Source of the DNA: Oscillatoriales cyanobacterium M59_W2019_021
GTDB taxonomy: Bacteria > Cyanobacteriota > Cyanobacteriia > Cyanobacteriales > Geitlerinemataceae
Assembly: GCA_015295945.1 (NCBI GenBank)
Contig: DVED01000086.1
Span: 1 to 53,506 of the forward strand
Direction: 5' to 3'
DNA: 53,506 bases
Positions 1 to 7,746 of this stretch are shown piece after piece. Position numbers and translations under genes: made by a program. Position 1 is the stretch's first letter; every line of letters begins with the position of its first letter. The notes below the pieces were generated by a model that did not search any database, was not told the DNA's origin, and saw nothing but the letters and a program-made list of their open reading frames with translations.

Positions 1-97
1 ACTCTAAACGGACATCGAGGGACTGTCAGACTACTTCGGTAGCAAGACCCGGTGAAGTGTCAAGAATCACCGCGCCTTTAGGACGGTGAGTATGTCA
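1..97 (+). mobile_element. 3' remnant of an IS200/IS605-type (TnpB) element
   Basis: An open frame enters from the left edge and ends with TGA at 87-89. Its last residues read SVARPGEVSRITAPLGR, which resembles the tails of cyanobacterial TnpB proteins. The stop lies in a hairpin (CACCG 68-72 with CGGTG 84-88, inner CC/GG around TTTA) followed by ATGTCAAC, the usual style of an IS200/IS605 right end. The rest of the gene would lie outside the window. In known families this end also encodes the guide (omega) RNA. The assignment rests on recalled pattern similarity and not on a database match. Confidence 0.45.
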
Positions 98-215
98 ACT
101 CTGCCTTCTACCTTTCCTTTTCCTCGGAACCGAGCTTCGGTGCTAGCATACTTTCTAGATACGATCGTCGGGGCGCCATCCTGCCTCGATCGCCACCCCA
201 AAAGATAAATTGACT

Positions 216-605
216 ATGAGTTCCGACAACTTCGTTCAAACCTTGCAAACCGGATTCCGCATTACAGTGGGCGCGACGGCATCGCTAATCGAAAGCTTAC
301 AAGACGATCGCAAGCGGGAAGAAAACCTAGAAACTTTAAAATTAGACTGGATGCAAATTGCCGATAAATGGGCGGCAAAAGGCGAACAAACCGAACAGGA
401 AGCCCGTAACTTCGTCGATGCCGTCATGAGTCAAGGACAATCAACCACTAGTAGACCCCCGACGGACTCGGCGAGTTCTGCCGTAGAGGAAAATCCCGCC
501 TCGGCTGCCGATGTTGCCGTCCACTCAGAACTTCAAGAACTCACCGAGCAGATTGCCCAGCTTCGCAAAGAGCTAGAGCAACTGCGAGAACGAGAAGACT
601 CCTAG
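216..605 (+). CDS. small hypothetical protein with C-terminal coiled coil
   Basis: A protein of 129 residues if the ATG at 216 is used. A TTG two codons upstream is possible but less likely. The N-terminal half (LQTGFRITVGATASLIESL) looks like an amphipathic helix. It is followed by a Ser/Thr/Pro/Ala-rich linker at about residues 75-100 and a C-terminal heptad-like stretch (LQELTEQIAQLRKELEQL). That layout is reminiscent of phasin-like or membrane-surface helical proteins of cyanobacteria, but I do not recognise a named family. It stands alone between the transposon remnant and an opposing gene. The function is unknown. Confidence 0.75.
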   Translation: MSSDNFVQTLQTGFRITVGATASLIESLQDDRKREENLETLKLDWMQIADKWAAKGEQTEQEARNFVDAVMSQGQSTTSRPPTDSASSAVEENPASAADVAVHSELQELTEQIAQLRKELEQLREREDS

Positions 606-691
606 ATTTCCCCGCACCGTTGTCCTTTACCCGTTCTGCAAAGAGAAGGGAAGGGACAACGCGAGCCAAGTCTCAAGTCTCGAGGGGAAAC

Positions 692-922
692 TTAGTCATT
701 TTCCCAAGCTTCTTGTCCCATTAAATCGCCGATGCGATCGCGCAGGAGAAAGCTGTGTTGTTCCAGCGTGTTTTCCACCAAAGACCACTCTCGTGCGGGA
801 ATGTGCTGACAGAGGGTATAGATCGGTTGCTGGCGGCTGACAACGCCGCGTTGCACGAGATGATGCGCTTCATCTTTGATGGCATCGATGGTGTACCCGA
901 CGGTAGAAGTGGACAGAGCCAT
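692..922 (-). CDS. DUF4327-like small cyanobacterial protein
   Basis: A protein of 76 residues starting at the ATG at 922 (MALSTSTVGYTIDAIKDEA). The frame stays open upstream to 955, but that extension does not look conserved. Recognisable pieces are VQRGVVSRQQPIYTLCQHIP, then a Trp-Ser/Glu-rich helix and a C-terminal RDRIGDLMGQEAW. These match my memory of the cyanobacterial DUF4327 family of about 70 residues. No catalytic motif, signal peptide or membrane segment is visible. It is probably a small soluble protein of unknown role. It is convergent with the gene at 216-605. Confidence 0.7.
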   Translation of the reverse strand: MALSTSTVGYTIDAIKDEAHHLVQRGVVSRQQPIYTLCQHIPAREWSLVENTLEQHSFLLRDRIGDLMGQEAWEND

Positions 923-1216
923 AATAATTACCCCGAAAGCATTGACAATTGACAAAAAGCTACAAGACCCTTTCCTGGGGCGAATCTAAAGTGTTGCTTC
1001 GGATTCGTTACAGGAAGCGACGCCTGTTCGGAAACACTTCCGCCTAGTCCGGTGAAGAAACCCCACCTGACTGGAGGGCCGCTTGTAGCAATATATACCG
1101 AACAGTTCTTATTTTCACGCTAACCTATCATTGCGGATATTAACAACCTATTAAGGATTGCTAAACACTTCTTTTTTTCTTCTTGCCGATTTGCTATAGT
1201 AAAGGTTTTTTGAAAA

Positions 1217-2920
1217 TTACTCGAATTGACCGCGATCGCGATGCGACGACACCGGAGTTTCTCCCAGCAAGACCGATAAAACCCGCTCCTGTGCTTGAGG
1301 CATCTGCCCGTAAGAAAACGCATAAGGTAGGTTTGGCGGGAGTTTGGGTAGAATATCTTCGAGTAGATACGGACTGCCGTAGACGGCAACGCCTTGCAAT
1401 TCTCCCGTTTCCAGCAAGGCTTGCAGGCAAGCTCTCGCTAGGTTTCCCAAGATCGCACTGGTTCCAAAGGGGTTGCCGCGCACGAAAACCTGTAACAACG
1501 TCGGACAGAACTTTACCGTTCTCAATATTGCTTCGACACAAAAATTATCTGTGTTAAGGTTTGCTGATATGGTAGGGCGGGCAACGAGTTGGAATTGATA
1601 GCCCCATTGGCGGGGCAGGTCGATCGCTGGAGCTTGCCGATCGAGGTAAGCACACTGGAAGGGATCGTCGATCGCGATTAAATTGCGGCGTTCTGCTGCC
1701 TCTGTGGAGCGCGGTAAGGGCAGCGAACCCCCAAAGCGAAGGGAAGCGTCTAGAATGCCCGCTACGCAGTCTCCGGCGGCAGGAGTGGCTAATTGGGCAA
1801 ACGCCGCTTGCGGGTCGAGATCCTTCGGCTTTCCGGTGGGGAATACCTTCGATTTGGCTTTCCAAATCCGCTCGACCGATTGCAAGATGCGATCGCGACT
1901 GAGACGACCGGACGCCACCGCCGCACAAACCGCCCGAATCCCCACTTCCAAATCGGCAGGCATCAAGACGATATCTGCCCCCGCCTCGACGGCTAAAACC
2001 GTTGCCTCGCCGGGATCGTAGCCCTTGGCGTTCGCGTCAGCGACTCCCTTTGGGAGTATCGCCCCCATCACCATCGCATCGGTGACGATTAACCCCTCGA
2101 ACCCCAAATTTTGCCGCAACTGCCCCGTTAAAATCGGCGGCGAGAGGGTGGCCGGTTTTGTTAAGTCCCAACAGGGAATTTGTAAGTGAGCGCTCATCAC
2201 GCTGTCTACCCCCGCCGCGATCGCCGCTTGAAAAGGCGGTAGCTCGATTTCTGCCAACCGTTGGGGGGAATGTGGCAGCGTCGGTAACTCGTGGTGGGAA
2301 TCGAGGTTAGTGTCGCCGTGACCGGGAAAATGCTTGGCGCAATTGAGAACCGGGTAGCGCTGCGTTCCCCGGATAAATGCCGTTGCCAGCGCCGAAACCA
2401 CTGCCGGATCGTCCCCGAAAGAACGGACGTTAATCACTGGATTGTCGGGATTGTTGTTCACATCCACCACGGGGGCGAGAATCCAGTTCAGACCGATCGC
2501 CACCGCCTCCTTTGCCGTAAATTCGCCCATTTGCTCGGCATAGCCCAGCGCCCGATCTCGATCGGTTTGCCAAATTGCCCCAATCGCCATGGGTGGGGGA
2601 AACCAAGTCGCCCCCGCAAACCGCTGCCCCACCCCTTCCTCGATATCGGCGGAAATGAGTAAGGGAATCTCCGCCCAGGATTGGAGTTGTCGCGATCGCA
2701 CCATCAGTTCCGTAGCGCTGCCATCGACCAAAATAACGCCACCCACGCCGAGATCTTCGATCCAGTATTGGAGGGTGGCAGCGGGGGGTTCCCAATCCGG
2801 AAAGCGAATTTGCCGATCGAACAGAAACCCCGACGCGCGAACGACGAACATCTGCGCCACCAATCGTTCTAGGGGCAACTCATCGGGATGGGGAAGCCAG
2901 GAAAACGCGGCAGAACCCAA
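1217..2920 (-). CDS. glycoside hydrolase family 3 protein (beta-N-acetylhexosaminidase-like)
   Basis: A protein of 567 residues. The GH3 N-terminal barrel is clear. KHFPGHGDTNLDSHHELP (residues 196-213) is the NagZ-type signature that carries the catalytic His/Asp, and Asp281 in LIVTDAMVMGAI is the expected nucleophile. NagZ-type enzymes remove N-acetylglucosamine from muropeptides during peptidoglycan recycling, or act on other beta-hexosides. The protein is longer than a minimal NagZ (about 340 residues) because of a second, C-terminal domain. The start is a TTG preceded by GAGGAG at good distance, 5 bp after the rbfA stop, so the two are probably co-transcribed. Residues about 289-300 (LPKGVADANAKG) interrupt the usual family sequence and are encoded by a dispersed palindromic repeat. 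Confidence 0.88.
   Translation of the reverse strand: MGSAAFSWLPHPDELPLERLVAQMFVVRASGFLFDRQIRFPDWEPPAATLQYWIEDLGVGGVILVDGSATELMVRSRQLQSWAEIPLLISADIEEGVGQRFAGATWFPPPMAIGAIWQTDRDRALGYAEQMGEFTAKEAVAIGLNWILAPVVDVNNNPDNPVINVRSFGDDPAVVSALATAFIRGTQRYPVLNCAKHFPGHGDTNLDSHHELPTLPHSPQRLAEIELPPFQAAIAAGVDSVMSAHLQIPCWDLTKPATLSPPILTGQLRQNLGFEGLIVTDAMVMGAILPKGVADANAKGYDPGEATVLAVEAGADIVLMPADLEVGIRAVCAAVASGRLSRDRILQSVERIWKAKSKVFPTGKPKDLDPQAAFAQLATPAAGDCVAGILDASLRFGGSLPLPRSTEAAERRNLIAIDDPFQCAYLDRQAPAIDLPRQWGYQFQLVARPTISANLNTDNFCVEAILRTVKFCPTLLQVFVRGNPFGTSAILGNLARACLQALLETGELQGVAVYGSPYLLEDILPKLPPNLPYAFSYGQMPQAQERVLSVLLGETPVSSHRDRGQFE
2021..2062. repeat. palindromic repeat inserted in frame inside the GH3 gene
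   Basis: Positions 2040-2062 form the near-palindrome GCGACTCCC-TTT-GGGAGTATCGC. The same element occurs between genes at 18665-18685 and 19148-19168, and inverted at 40129-40151. Here it is read through as coding sequence and, with its flank, supplies 12 residues (289-300) right after the catalytic VTDAMVMGAI segment, without breaking the frame. The flank (TTGGCGTTCGCG) also has the look of cyanobacterial small dispersed repeats. Confidence 0.8.
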
Positions 2921-2925
2921 GATCG

Positions 2926-3333
2926 TTACTCCTCGTACTCGTCAACCTCCACGGCAGCTTGACGGGCCAGTGCCGCTTCTCGTTCTTCGCTGAGGCGGTT
3001 GAGCAAACCCAGCATGCGATCGCCCCGTTCGAGCGATCGATCTTCGACGAAGATCACTTCTGGAGTTCGGCGCAAGCGCAGGTTTTGACCGAGGTGCGAT
3101 CGCACGTAACCCGCCGCCGACTCCAATCCTGCCATCGTTTCGGCTTTGGCTTCCTCTGTTCCGTAAATGCTCACGAAAATTTTGGCGTGTTGCAGATCGC
3201 CAGAGACCTCAACATCGGTAATGCTGACAATTCCCGCTCCGACGCGATCGTCTTTGATCCTGTAGAGCAGCAATTGACTGACTTCGCGCTTGATCGACGA
3301 TGCCACCCGCTCCACACGACGATGATTAGCCAT
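2926..3333 (-). CDS. rbfA: ribosome-binding factor A
   Basis: RbfA is a single KH-like domain protein that binds the 30S subunit and helps mature the 5' end of 16S rRNA, important in the cold. The 135-residue sequence shows the usual start ([22 protein letters not shown]), the central [18 protein letters not shown] strand, and [20 protein letters not shown], all typical of the family. The acidic tail (EVDEYEE) is common in cyanobacterial versions. The ATG at 3333 is the natural start. It lies between the DUF751 gene upstream and the GH3 gene downstream, on the same strand. Confidence 0.95.
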   Translation of the reverse strand: MANHRRVERVASSIKREVSQLLLYRIKDDRVGAGIVSITDVEVSGDLQHAKIFVSIYGTEEAKAETMAGLESAAGYVRSHLGQNLRLRRTPEVIFVEDRSLERGDRMLGLLNRLSEEREAALARQAAVEVDEYEE

Positions 3334-3370
3334 AATGCCCCCCTGCCCAAATCGGGCTGAGACTTTGCGT

Positions 3371-3580
3371 CTACCAGTCTACCGGAGTTAGCCCCAACAT
3401 GGCTTGCAAGGTAAAGATTAGAAACATCGCGGCGGAGACAGCTAATCCAATTAGCGCCACCAGCGTCACGGGTTTCTGCGTCAGGGGTTGAAAGGGTTTC
3501 ACCATGCTGTACAGCACCCCCAACGAAATACTAATCAGGTAGCGGGGATACCGAGCCAAATTTTCTAAAAGATCTTTCAT
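3371..3580 (-). CDS. DUF751 (Ycf33-like) small membrane protein
   Basis: A protein of 69 residues from the ATG at 3580. A GTG at 3598 would add six residues and is less likely. The sequence has [18 protein letters not shown], a linker with [11 protein letters not shown], and a second hydrophobic segment [18 protein letters not shown], which gives two membrane helices. This matches the DUF751 family that includes chloroplast Ycf33. The molecular function is not established. It lies just upstream of rbfA on the same strand. Confidence 0.85.
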   Translation of the reverse strand: MKDLLENLARYPRYLISISLGVLYSMVKPFQPLTQKPVTLVALIGLAVSAAMFLIFTLQAMLGLTPVDW

Positions 3581-3598
3581 AACTCTAAAGACGGTCAC

Positions 3599-4104
3599 TT
3601 TTATCGTTTTGTTATTGTATCGGGGTTTGGGGTTGGTAATAAGCTAACCCGCTCCTCTATCAACTCGGACTGACGTTATAGCGCGACGTAAATAACCTCA
3701 GTACGAGATAAGACAGCTTCCGGTGAAGGTGAGCAGGGGAAGCCCGGGAAGCTGGGGAGGCAGGGGAGCAAGGGAGGCAGGGGAGCAAGGGAGGCAGGGG
3801 AGGCAGGGGAGGCAGGGAAGCAACTAGCAACTAGCGACTAGCAACTAGCAATGACAAACCCCAAACCCCAAACCCCAACAAGGGATACAGGGTTTTGCTT
3901 AACCCGTACTGAGGTTAAATACATAAGCCATTTCCACCGCCATTTTAAGCGTGTGACGGGGATGACACCCAGACAATTCGCGCGATCGTAGCCAGCGATC
4001 GCGTTGCTGCTACGCGGGATTAAAAAGTCAAAATGCTTATCCAGTAAGCCGTTAGCGGATTTGAAAGGGTTAAGACTCGGCGATTGGAAACCGCCCGAGA
4101 TGCT
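3599..4104. other. gene-free, repeat-rich intergenic region
   Basis: No coding region was recognised over about 500 bp between the DUF751 gene start and the PBP4 gene stop. Apart from the MITE-like element, it contains TTGGGGTTGG-type runs near 3625 and a HIP1-type site near 3985. Both flanking genes are on the minus strand, so the region holds the promoter side of the DUF751-rbfA-GH3 group and the 3' end of the carboxypeptidase pair. Confidence 0.6.
3694..3916. mobile_element. MITE-like element with terminal inverted repeats
   Basis: AACCTCAGTACG (3694-3705) is repeated inverted as CGTACTGAGGTT (3905-3916). Extending inwards, 17 of 19 positions match. AAAT lies directly outside both ends and may be a 4-bp target duplication. 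The interior has no gene. It holds purine-rich GGCAGGGGA units (about 3752-3820), heptamers of the GCAACTA/GCGACTA type (3820-3850), and AAACCCC repeats (about 3857-3880). It could be a non-autonomous transposon or an IS scar later filled with tandem repeats. Confidence 0.5.
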
Positions 4105-5481
4105 CTATTGCACGAGTTCCGTCCGCGCTTGTTTGGCGATCGGGTTGGTAATGGGGGTTAGCTCTGCCGGAGAACCGGAAACCGCGCCCCATCGCTTGAC
4201 CAAATCGTTTAAGAGAGCATCTTGGGCGGCGCGAAAGCCTTCCATGTTGTTTCCCCCATTAAAAATCGCCAGCCAAACCGTGCCGCGAATTTGGGTGGGT
4301 AAGGCTCCGGCGATCGTACTGACGTTGTTCAAACTCCCCGATTTAACCACGGCAAATGCCGGGAGCGATCGACTGTCTAAAATCCCTTCATCTGTCCCCA
4401 CCACAGCCACCATATCCGCCACACTGAGATTATAGGCTTGAAAGTTATTTTGCAGGGCGAGAAACAGGGCAACAGCCGCGCGAGGGGACATCCGATTTTC
4501 TTCCGCGTAGCCCGAACCGTTAACCAGTTGAATTTCCTCGGGGGGAATACCCGTCGTTTCCGCAGCCGTTTGCGCTACCACCTTTGCCCCGCCGACGGCT
4601 TGAGCGAGGGCTTCGGCAACCATGTTGTTGCTGTAGCGGTTCATCAGCTTGACCTGTTCCACCAAGGGCGGTGAATAGTGGCGGATCAGGGGCTTAACCC
4701 CTTCCGGAATTTGAGATTCAACGCGCACCGTTCCTTCGATCGCCACTTGGGGGCGCGGGGTTCCCGGCGGCAGTTTCTGGTACTGTTGCAGGACTTCAGC
4801 CGTCCACAAGCGTTCGTCCAACCCTTCAAACAAATACTCCCCCGGAGAGAGGGGGCAGGGATCGAAGGAATTGGGGCAGAAATTCATGTAAAACTTATCG
4901 TTAACGATCAAGTCTCCAGTGACCCGCTGGATGCCCAGTTGGTTGAGGAGATTGCCGAAGGCGATCGCCTCTTCCCAGCGAATAAAGGGATCGCCCTCGC
5001 TGTTGACGACTAAATCTCCTTCCAACACGCCATCGGCGATTTTGCCAACTATGCCCACTTCCGTGATGAATTGGTGTTCGGGTCTTAAAATCGTCAGAGC
5101 GGCTAAAGCCGTTGCCACTTTGGTGACGGAGGCGGCGGAGATCGGTTTTGTCCCTTGGTAATTGGCAAGCAGCGCGTCTTCCGTTTGCATCCACACCCCG
5201 TGATTTTCCGCCGGGAAGCCTTGGGAGGCGAGACCGTTGAGGAACTGTTCGATTTGCTTTTGGACTTGGGGATCGGGGCTGTCTGGAGGGACGGTGAGGG
5301 GACGATCGGGTTTGGGCGGGGCAGCCACCGGAGTCGCGCGATCGATAAATTGTTTGGAGTGAACGGGCGGTAACTTCAGACTCGATGAATTCTCGGGATC
5401 TTCGGGGACTTCGGTATCGATCGGGGTACAGCCCACCAGCAGGGCGATCGCCAGGGCAAGGGAAAACTGGAAACGGTTCAT
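4105..5481 (-). CDS. dacB: D-alanyl-D-alanine carboxypeptidase/endopeptidase, PBP4 (S13) family, lipoprotein
   Basis: PBP4-type enzymes act in the periplasm on peptidoglycan stem peptides, removing the terminal D-Ala or cutting D-Ala-mDAP cross-links. All three penicillin-binding motifs are visible: Ser118-V-T-Lys121, Ser284-N-N286, and Lys380-S-G-S. The 458-residue length and the insertion between the first two motifs fit family S13. The N-terminus MNRFQFSLALAIALLVGC ends in a lipobox with Cys18, so the protein is probably a membrane-anchored lipoprotein. The tail of about 75 residues before the domain is Pro-rich. It starts 8 bp after the stop of the VanY-type gene, so the two likely form an operon for wall trimming. 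Confidence 0.92.
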   Translation of the reverse strand: MNRFQFSLALAIALLVGCTPIDTEVPEDPENSSSLKLPPVHSKQFIDRATPVAAPPKPDRPLTVPPDSPDPQVQKQIEQFLNGLASQGFPAENHGVWMQTEDALLANYQGTKPISAASVTKVATALAALTILRPEHQFITEVGIVGKIADGVLEGDLVVNSEGDPFIRWEEAIAFGNLLNQLGIQRVTGDLIVNDKFYMNFCPNSFDPCPLSPGEYLFEGLDERLWTAEVLQQYQKLPPGTPRPQVAIEGTVRVESQIPEGVKPLIRHYSPPLVEQVKLMNRYSNNMVAEALAQAVGGAKVVAQTAAETTGIPPEEIQLVNGSGYAEENRMSPRAAVALFLALQNNFQAYNLSVADMVAVVGTDEGILDSRSLPAFAVVKSGSLNNVSTIAGALPTQIRGTVWLAIFNGGNNMEGFRAAQDALLNDLVKRWGAVSGSPAELTPITNPIAKQARTELVQ

Positions 5482-5489
5482 AGATGCTT

Positions 5490-6368
5490 TTAGGGATTGC
5501 TGCCTTCAGTCTCCGGATCTGGGGTTTCCGTTTCGGCTTCGGTTTCGAGATCGGGACTGGTTTGAGTTAACGCCCGTGCCTTATAAAAAGTTTCCAGGCT
5601 GTGGCGATCGCCCACGAAACGCCAGTGCCAGGGTTCGTAAGAGACGCCTTGGGGGTTGTCTTTGGGAAACGACAACTCAAAACTATAGTACGGCGCGTTG
5701 GCTTCGAGCCACTTAAAGGCTTCGGTTTTCTCGAAATCGGGACTGAGATCCGCTGACGGAGCGTTGCGATCGCCGATATCGACAGCATAGCCCGTATGGT
5801 GTTCGCTATAACCGGGAGGAGCACTGACTTCGGCACGCTGTCTCGCTTCCTGACCCCGTTGCGCTTTCACGTCGAAAAATAGCGAATTCTGCTCTTCTAG
5901 GGTGCGAAATCCGGAAATGGGTATCAAACTAACACCATCAGCTTGCGCGGCTGCTTCCATCGCCGCAAACTGTTCGGCAGCCGCTTGGCGCAGTTGGATG
6001 CTGCCATCGGGAACGATGGGTTGGAGTTCTTCGGGTGGGGCGGCATCGTAGGGTAAATGACCTAATAAGTTCTCGGTTGGCGTCTCGCTAGGTGTAGAGG
6101 AAGAATCCGCACTCGATGGCGTTGCCGCAGACGGCTCCGCTTGACGCGCCATCAATTGCTGCTGGGAGTGCCACACGAACCACAAACTGGTTGCCAGTGC
6201 GGCGATGCCCAATCCCAAGCCCCCGACGAGTAACCGCATCAACCATTTGCCCGATGTCGAAGGCGAGATCGTCGGTTCGATGGGGACATCCCGGATGGCT
6301 TCGGGAATATCGTCAACCGCGCGTCCGGAGACGGGTGTTGACTTGTTTGACGAACTTATCTTATTCAA
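5490..6368 (-). CDS. VanY-type (M15B) D-alanyl-D-alanine carboxypeptidase, membrane anchored
   Basis: A zinc D,D-carboxypeptidase of the M15B family. SGFRTLEEQ, SEHHTGYAVDIG (zinc ligands His190 and Asp197) and EPWHWR (His248) are in the expected order. The predicted start is TTG at 6368, giving 292 residues (read as MNKISSSNKSTPVSG). It is chosen because a perfect AGGAGG sits six bases upstream, and homologous sequence appears to begin soon after with DDIPEAIRD. One membrane helix (about residues 42-67) follows a short cytoplasmic segment, so the catalytic domain is periplasmic. The linker is Ser/Thr/Pro-rich. The frame remains open to 6566, but those residues look unlike the family. It is followed at once by the PBP4 gene. 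Confidence 0.88.
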   Translation of the reverse strand: MNKISSSNKSTPVSGRAVDDIPEAIRDVPIEPTISPSTSGKWLMRLLVGGLGLGIAALATSLWFVWHSQQQLMARQAEPSAATPSSADSSSTPSETPTENLLGHLPYDAAPPEELQPIVPDGSIQLRQAAAEQFAAMEAAAQADGVSLIPISGFRTLEEQNSLFFDVKAQRGQEARQRAEVSAPPGYSEHHTGYAVDIGDRNAPSADLSPDFEKTEAFKWLEANAPYYSFELSFPKDNPQGVSYEPWHWRFVGDRHSLETFYKARALTQTSPDLETEAETETPDPETEGSNP

Positions 6369-6380
6369 AACCTTCCTCCT
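6369..6380 (-). promoter_or_regulatory. strong Shine-Dalgarno that sets a TTG start
   Basis: On the minus strand AGGAGG (6375-6380) lies six bases before TTG (6366-6368). It is a better ribosome-binding site than any near the upstream in-frame start at 6566, and it decides the start of the VanY-type gene. Confidence 0.75.
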
Positions 6381-6765
6381 GACAAAGCGTCCCACTTCGC
6401 GATCGAACCCACGAAACAAATTGTAAACCAAGGCGTCCTGGGTTGTTCGATCGGGGGATGATCCGGCTTGAGAAAAGAATGCTCCTGGCTTTCGACCGAT
6501 CGATCGCCCCACTCGACGAAAATTCAGGTCTTGTGGCTTTTCGGCGCTCGCTTCCGAGATCGGCAAGTGGTTGCGCTGACTTGGACGAATCAGACACTTT
6601 GAGGAAACGGCGAACGCGATCTTTCTCGGGATAGATGCTCGCTCGACTGCGATCTTTTATATCTAGAAGAGGACGTCGGCATCGACCGAGGAGCCACCTG
6701 GTGGATTCGCTCGTCCGCTCGATCGTACGAATTGCCTTCAAACCGCCTTCAAAAAAAAATGGTAG
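6381..6765. other. divergent intergenic region
   Basis: About 385 bp separate the VanY-type start from the first MpsC-like gene, which is transcribed the other way. The VanY frame is open as far as 6566, but I see no family similarity there. The stretch is rich in CGATCG and GATCGA motifs and ends in an A-tract (6751-6759) just before the next gene. It probably carries two divergent promoters, which I could not place. Confidence 0.5.
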
Positions 6766-7143
6766 ATGACTTTATCTAATCCCGATCTTTTCAACCTAGA
6801 ACGACAGATTGCTCGAACCATTCAAGATTTTTACGATCGCTTGTTGGGCGTATCCCAAAGTCAAGTCAGTTGTCATTTGTCAAACCAAATTTTAACGATC
6901 GTCATCGAAAATTCGATTTCGATTCCGGAAAAGCTGACCCTCACAAGCCGCGAATCCAATGCGGTGTTACGCTGGCGATCGCAACTAGAAACGGCTATCC
7001 AGTCGCAGATTCGATCGGCGATCGAAGCCAAGTTAAAAGTTCCCGTTCTCGACGTGTTGATCGATACCAATCTGCAAACCCAGCGCACGGGATTGATTCT
7101 CATCCTCGAGAGCATTCCCACCGCCCTAACCAACCCCACTTAA
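6766..7143 (+). CDS. MpsC/DUF2294-family protein (copy 1)
   Basis: A protein of 125 residues that fits the small DUF2294 (MpsC-like) family. It has an N-terminal helix (LERQIARTIQDFYDRLLG), a strand pair around VSCHLSNQILTIVIENSIS, a long charged helix, and the conserved end VPVLDVLIDTNLQTQRTGLILILE. The family name comes from a proposed membrane-potential-generating system in Staphylococcus, but the molecular role is not clear. Here there is no partner ion transporter nearby. A related gene follows at 7336, so this is one of a tandem pair. No signal peptide or membrane helix is seen. Confidence 0.82.
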   Translation: MTLSNPDLFNLERQIARTIQDFYDRLLGVSQSQVSCHLSNQILTIVIENSISIPEKLTLTSRESNAVLRWRSQLETAIQSQIRSAIEAKLKVPVLDVLIDTNLQTQRTGLILILESIPTALTNPT

Positions 7144-7335
7144 AATTGAATGAAATCTTTACTCCAATGGAATTTGCCCGTCATGCCAAAAATACCAGTA
7201 CAATCGTCTTACAAGCGACAAGAGCGTCTGCGAGAATTCAGCAAAATCCGTTCCTCGTTACCGATACCTTTTGTAGCCTCGATTCAGCTAGACTGACCGT
7301 CGCTTTAAGCCTAATTTCTTGAGAGTGATGAAATA

Positions 7336-7725
7336 ATGAATACTTCAGAGCTAACTCGCGGTCAAGTCGAGCGTACCATTTCCCAGCGCATCCAAGCTTT
7401 ATATCGAGAGCGCCTCGGACATCAACCCAGTAAAGTGACGTGCGAGCTATTTGAAGATAAGTTAACGATTGTTTTGGAAAACTCGATTACCCCTGCCGAA
7501 CAACTTCTCCTCCAAGAAGGAAAAGAGGATTCTGTCGAGCAATTGCGATCGGATCTCGACGAAGTGATTCGACCCCAACTTAAAGCCGAGCTTGAAGAAA
7601 TTTTAGGCATTTCTGTCCTCGATCTCCTCAGCGATGCCACGTTGGAAACGGGTCGAATGGGTTTGATTGCCGTCTTAGAAAGCGCTCCTTCTTTGCGATC
7701 GGGATCGCGAAAAAATAGGGGATAG
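7336..7725 (+). CDS. MpsC/DUF2294-family protein (copy 2)
   Basis: A protein of 129 residues with the same layout as its neighbour: QVERTISQRIQALYRERLG, VTCELFEDKLTIVLENSIT, and a C-terminal ISVLDLLSDATLETGRMG. It is closer to the family consensus (the GHQPS turn is present). Aligned positions with copy 1 include the ENSI turn, the helix ending in E(A/E)xLxxxVLD, and TGLI/MGLI. The two are paralogues from an old duplication, since they have diverged widely. The ATG follows AGAGTGATGAAATA. It is convergent with the DUF3616 gene. Confidence 0.85.
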   Translation: MNTSELTRGQVERTISQRIQALYRERLGHQPSKVTCELFEDKLTIVLENSITPAEQLLLQEGKEDSVEQLRSDLDEVIRPQLKAELEEILGISVLDLLSDATLETGRMGLIAVLESAPSLRSGSRKNRG

Positions 7726-7746
7726 TCGATGCTGAAACTCGCCGTC

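Noticed and set aside
6369-6566. N-terminal extension of the VanY-type gene to the start at 6566
   Set aside because: No family-like sequence and no ribosome-binding site, whereas AGGAGG stands before the TTG at 6368.
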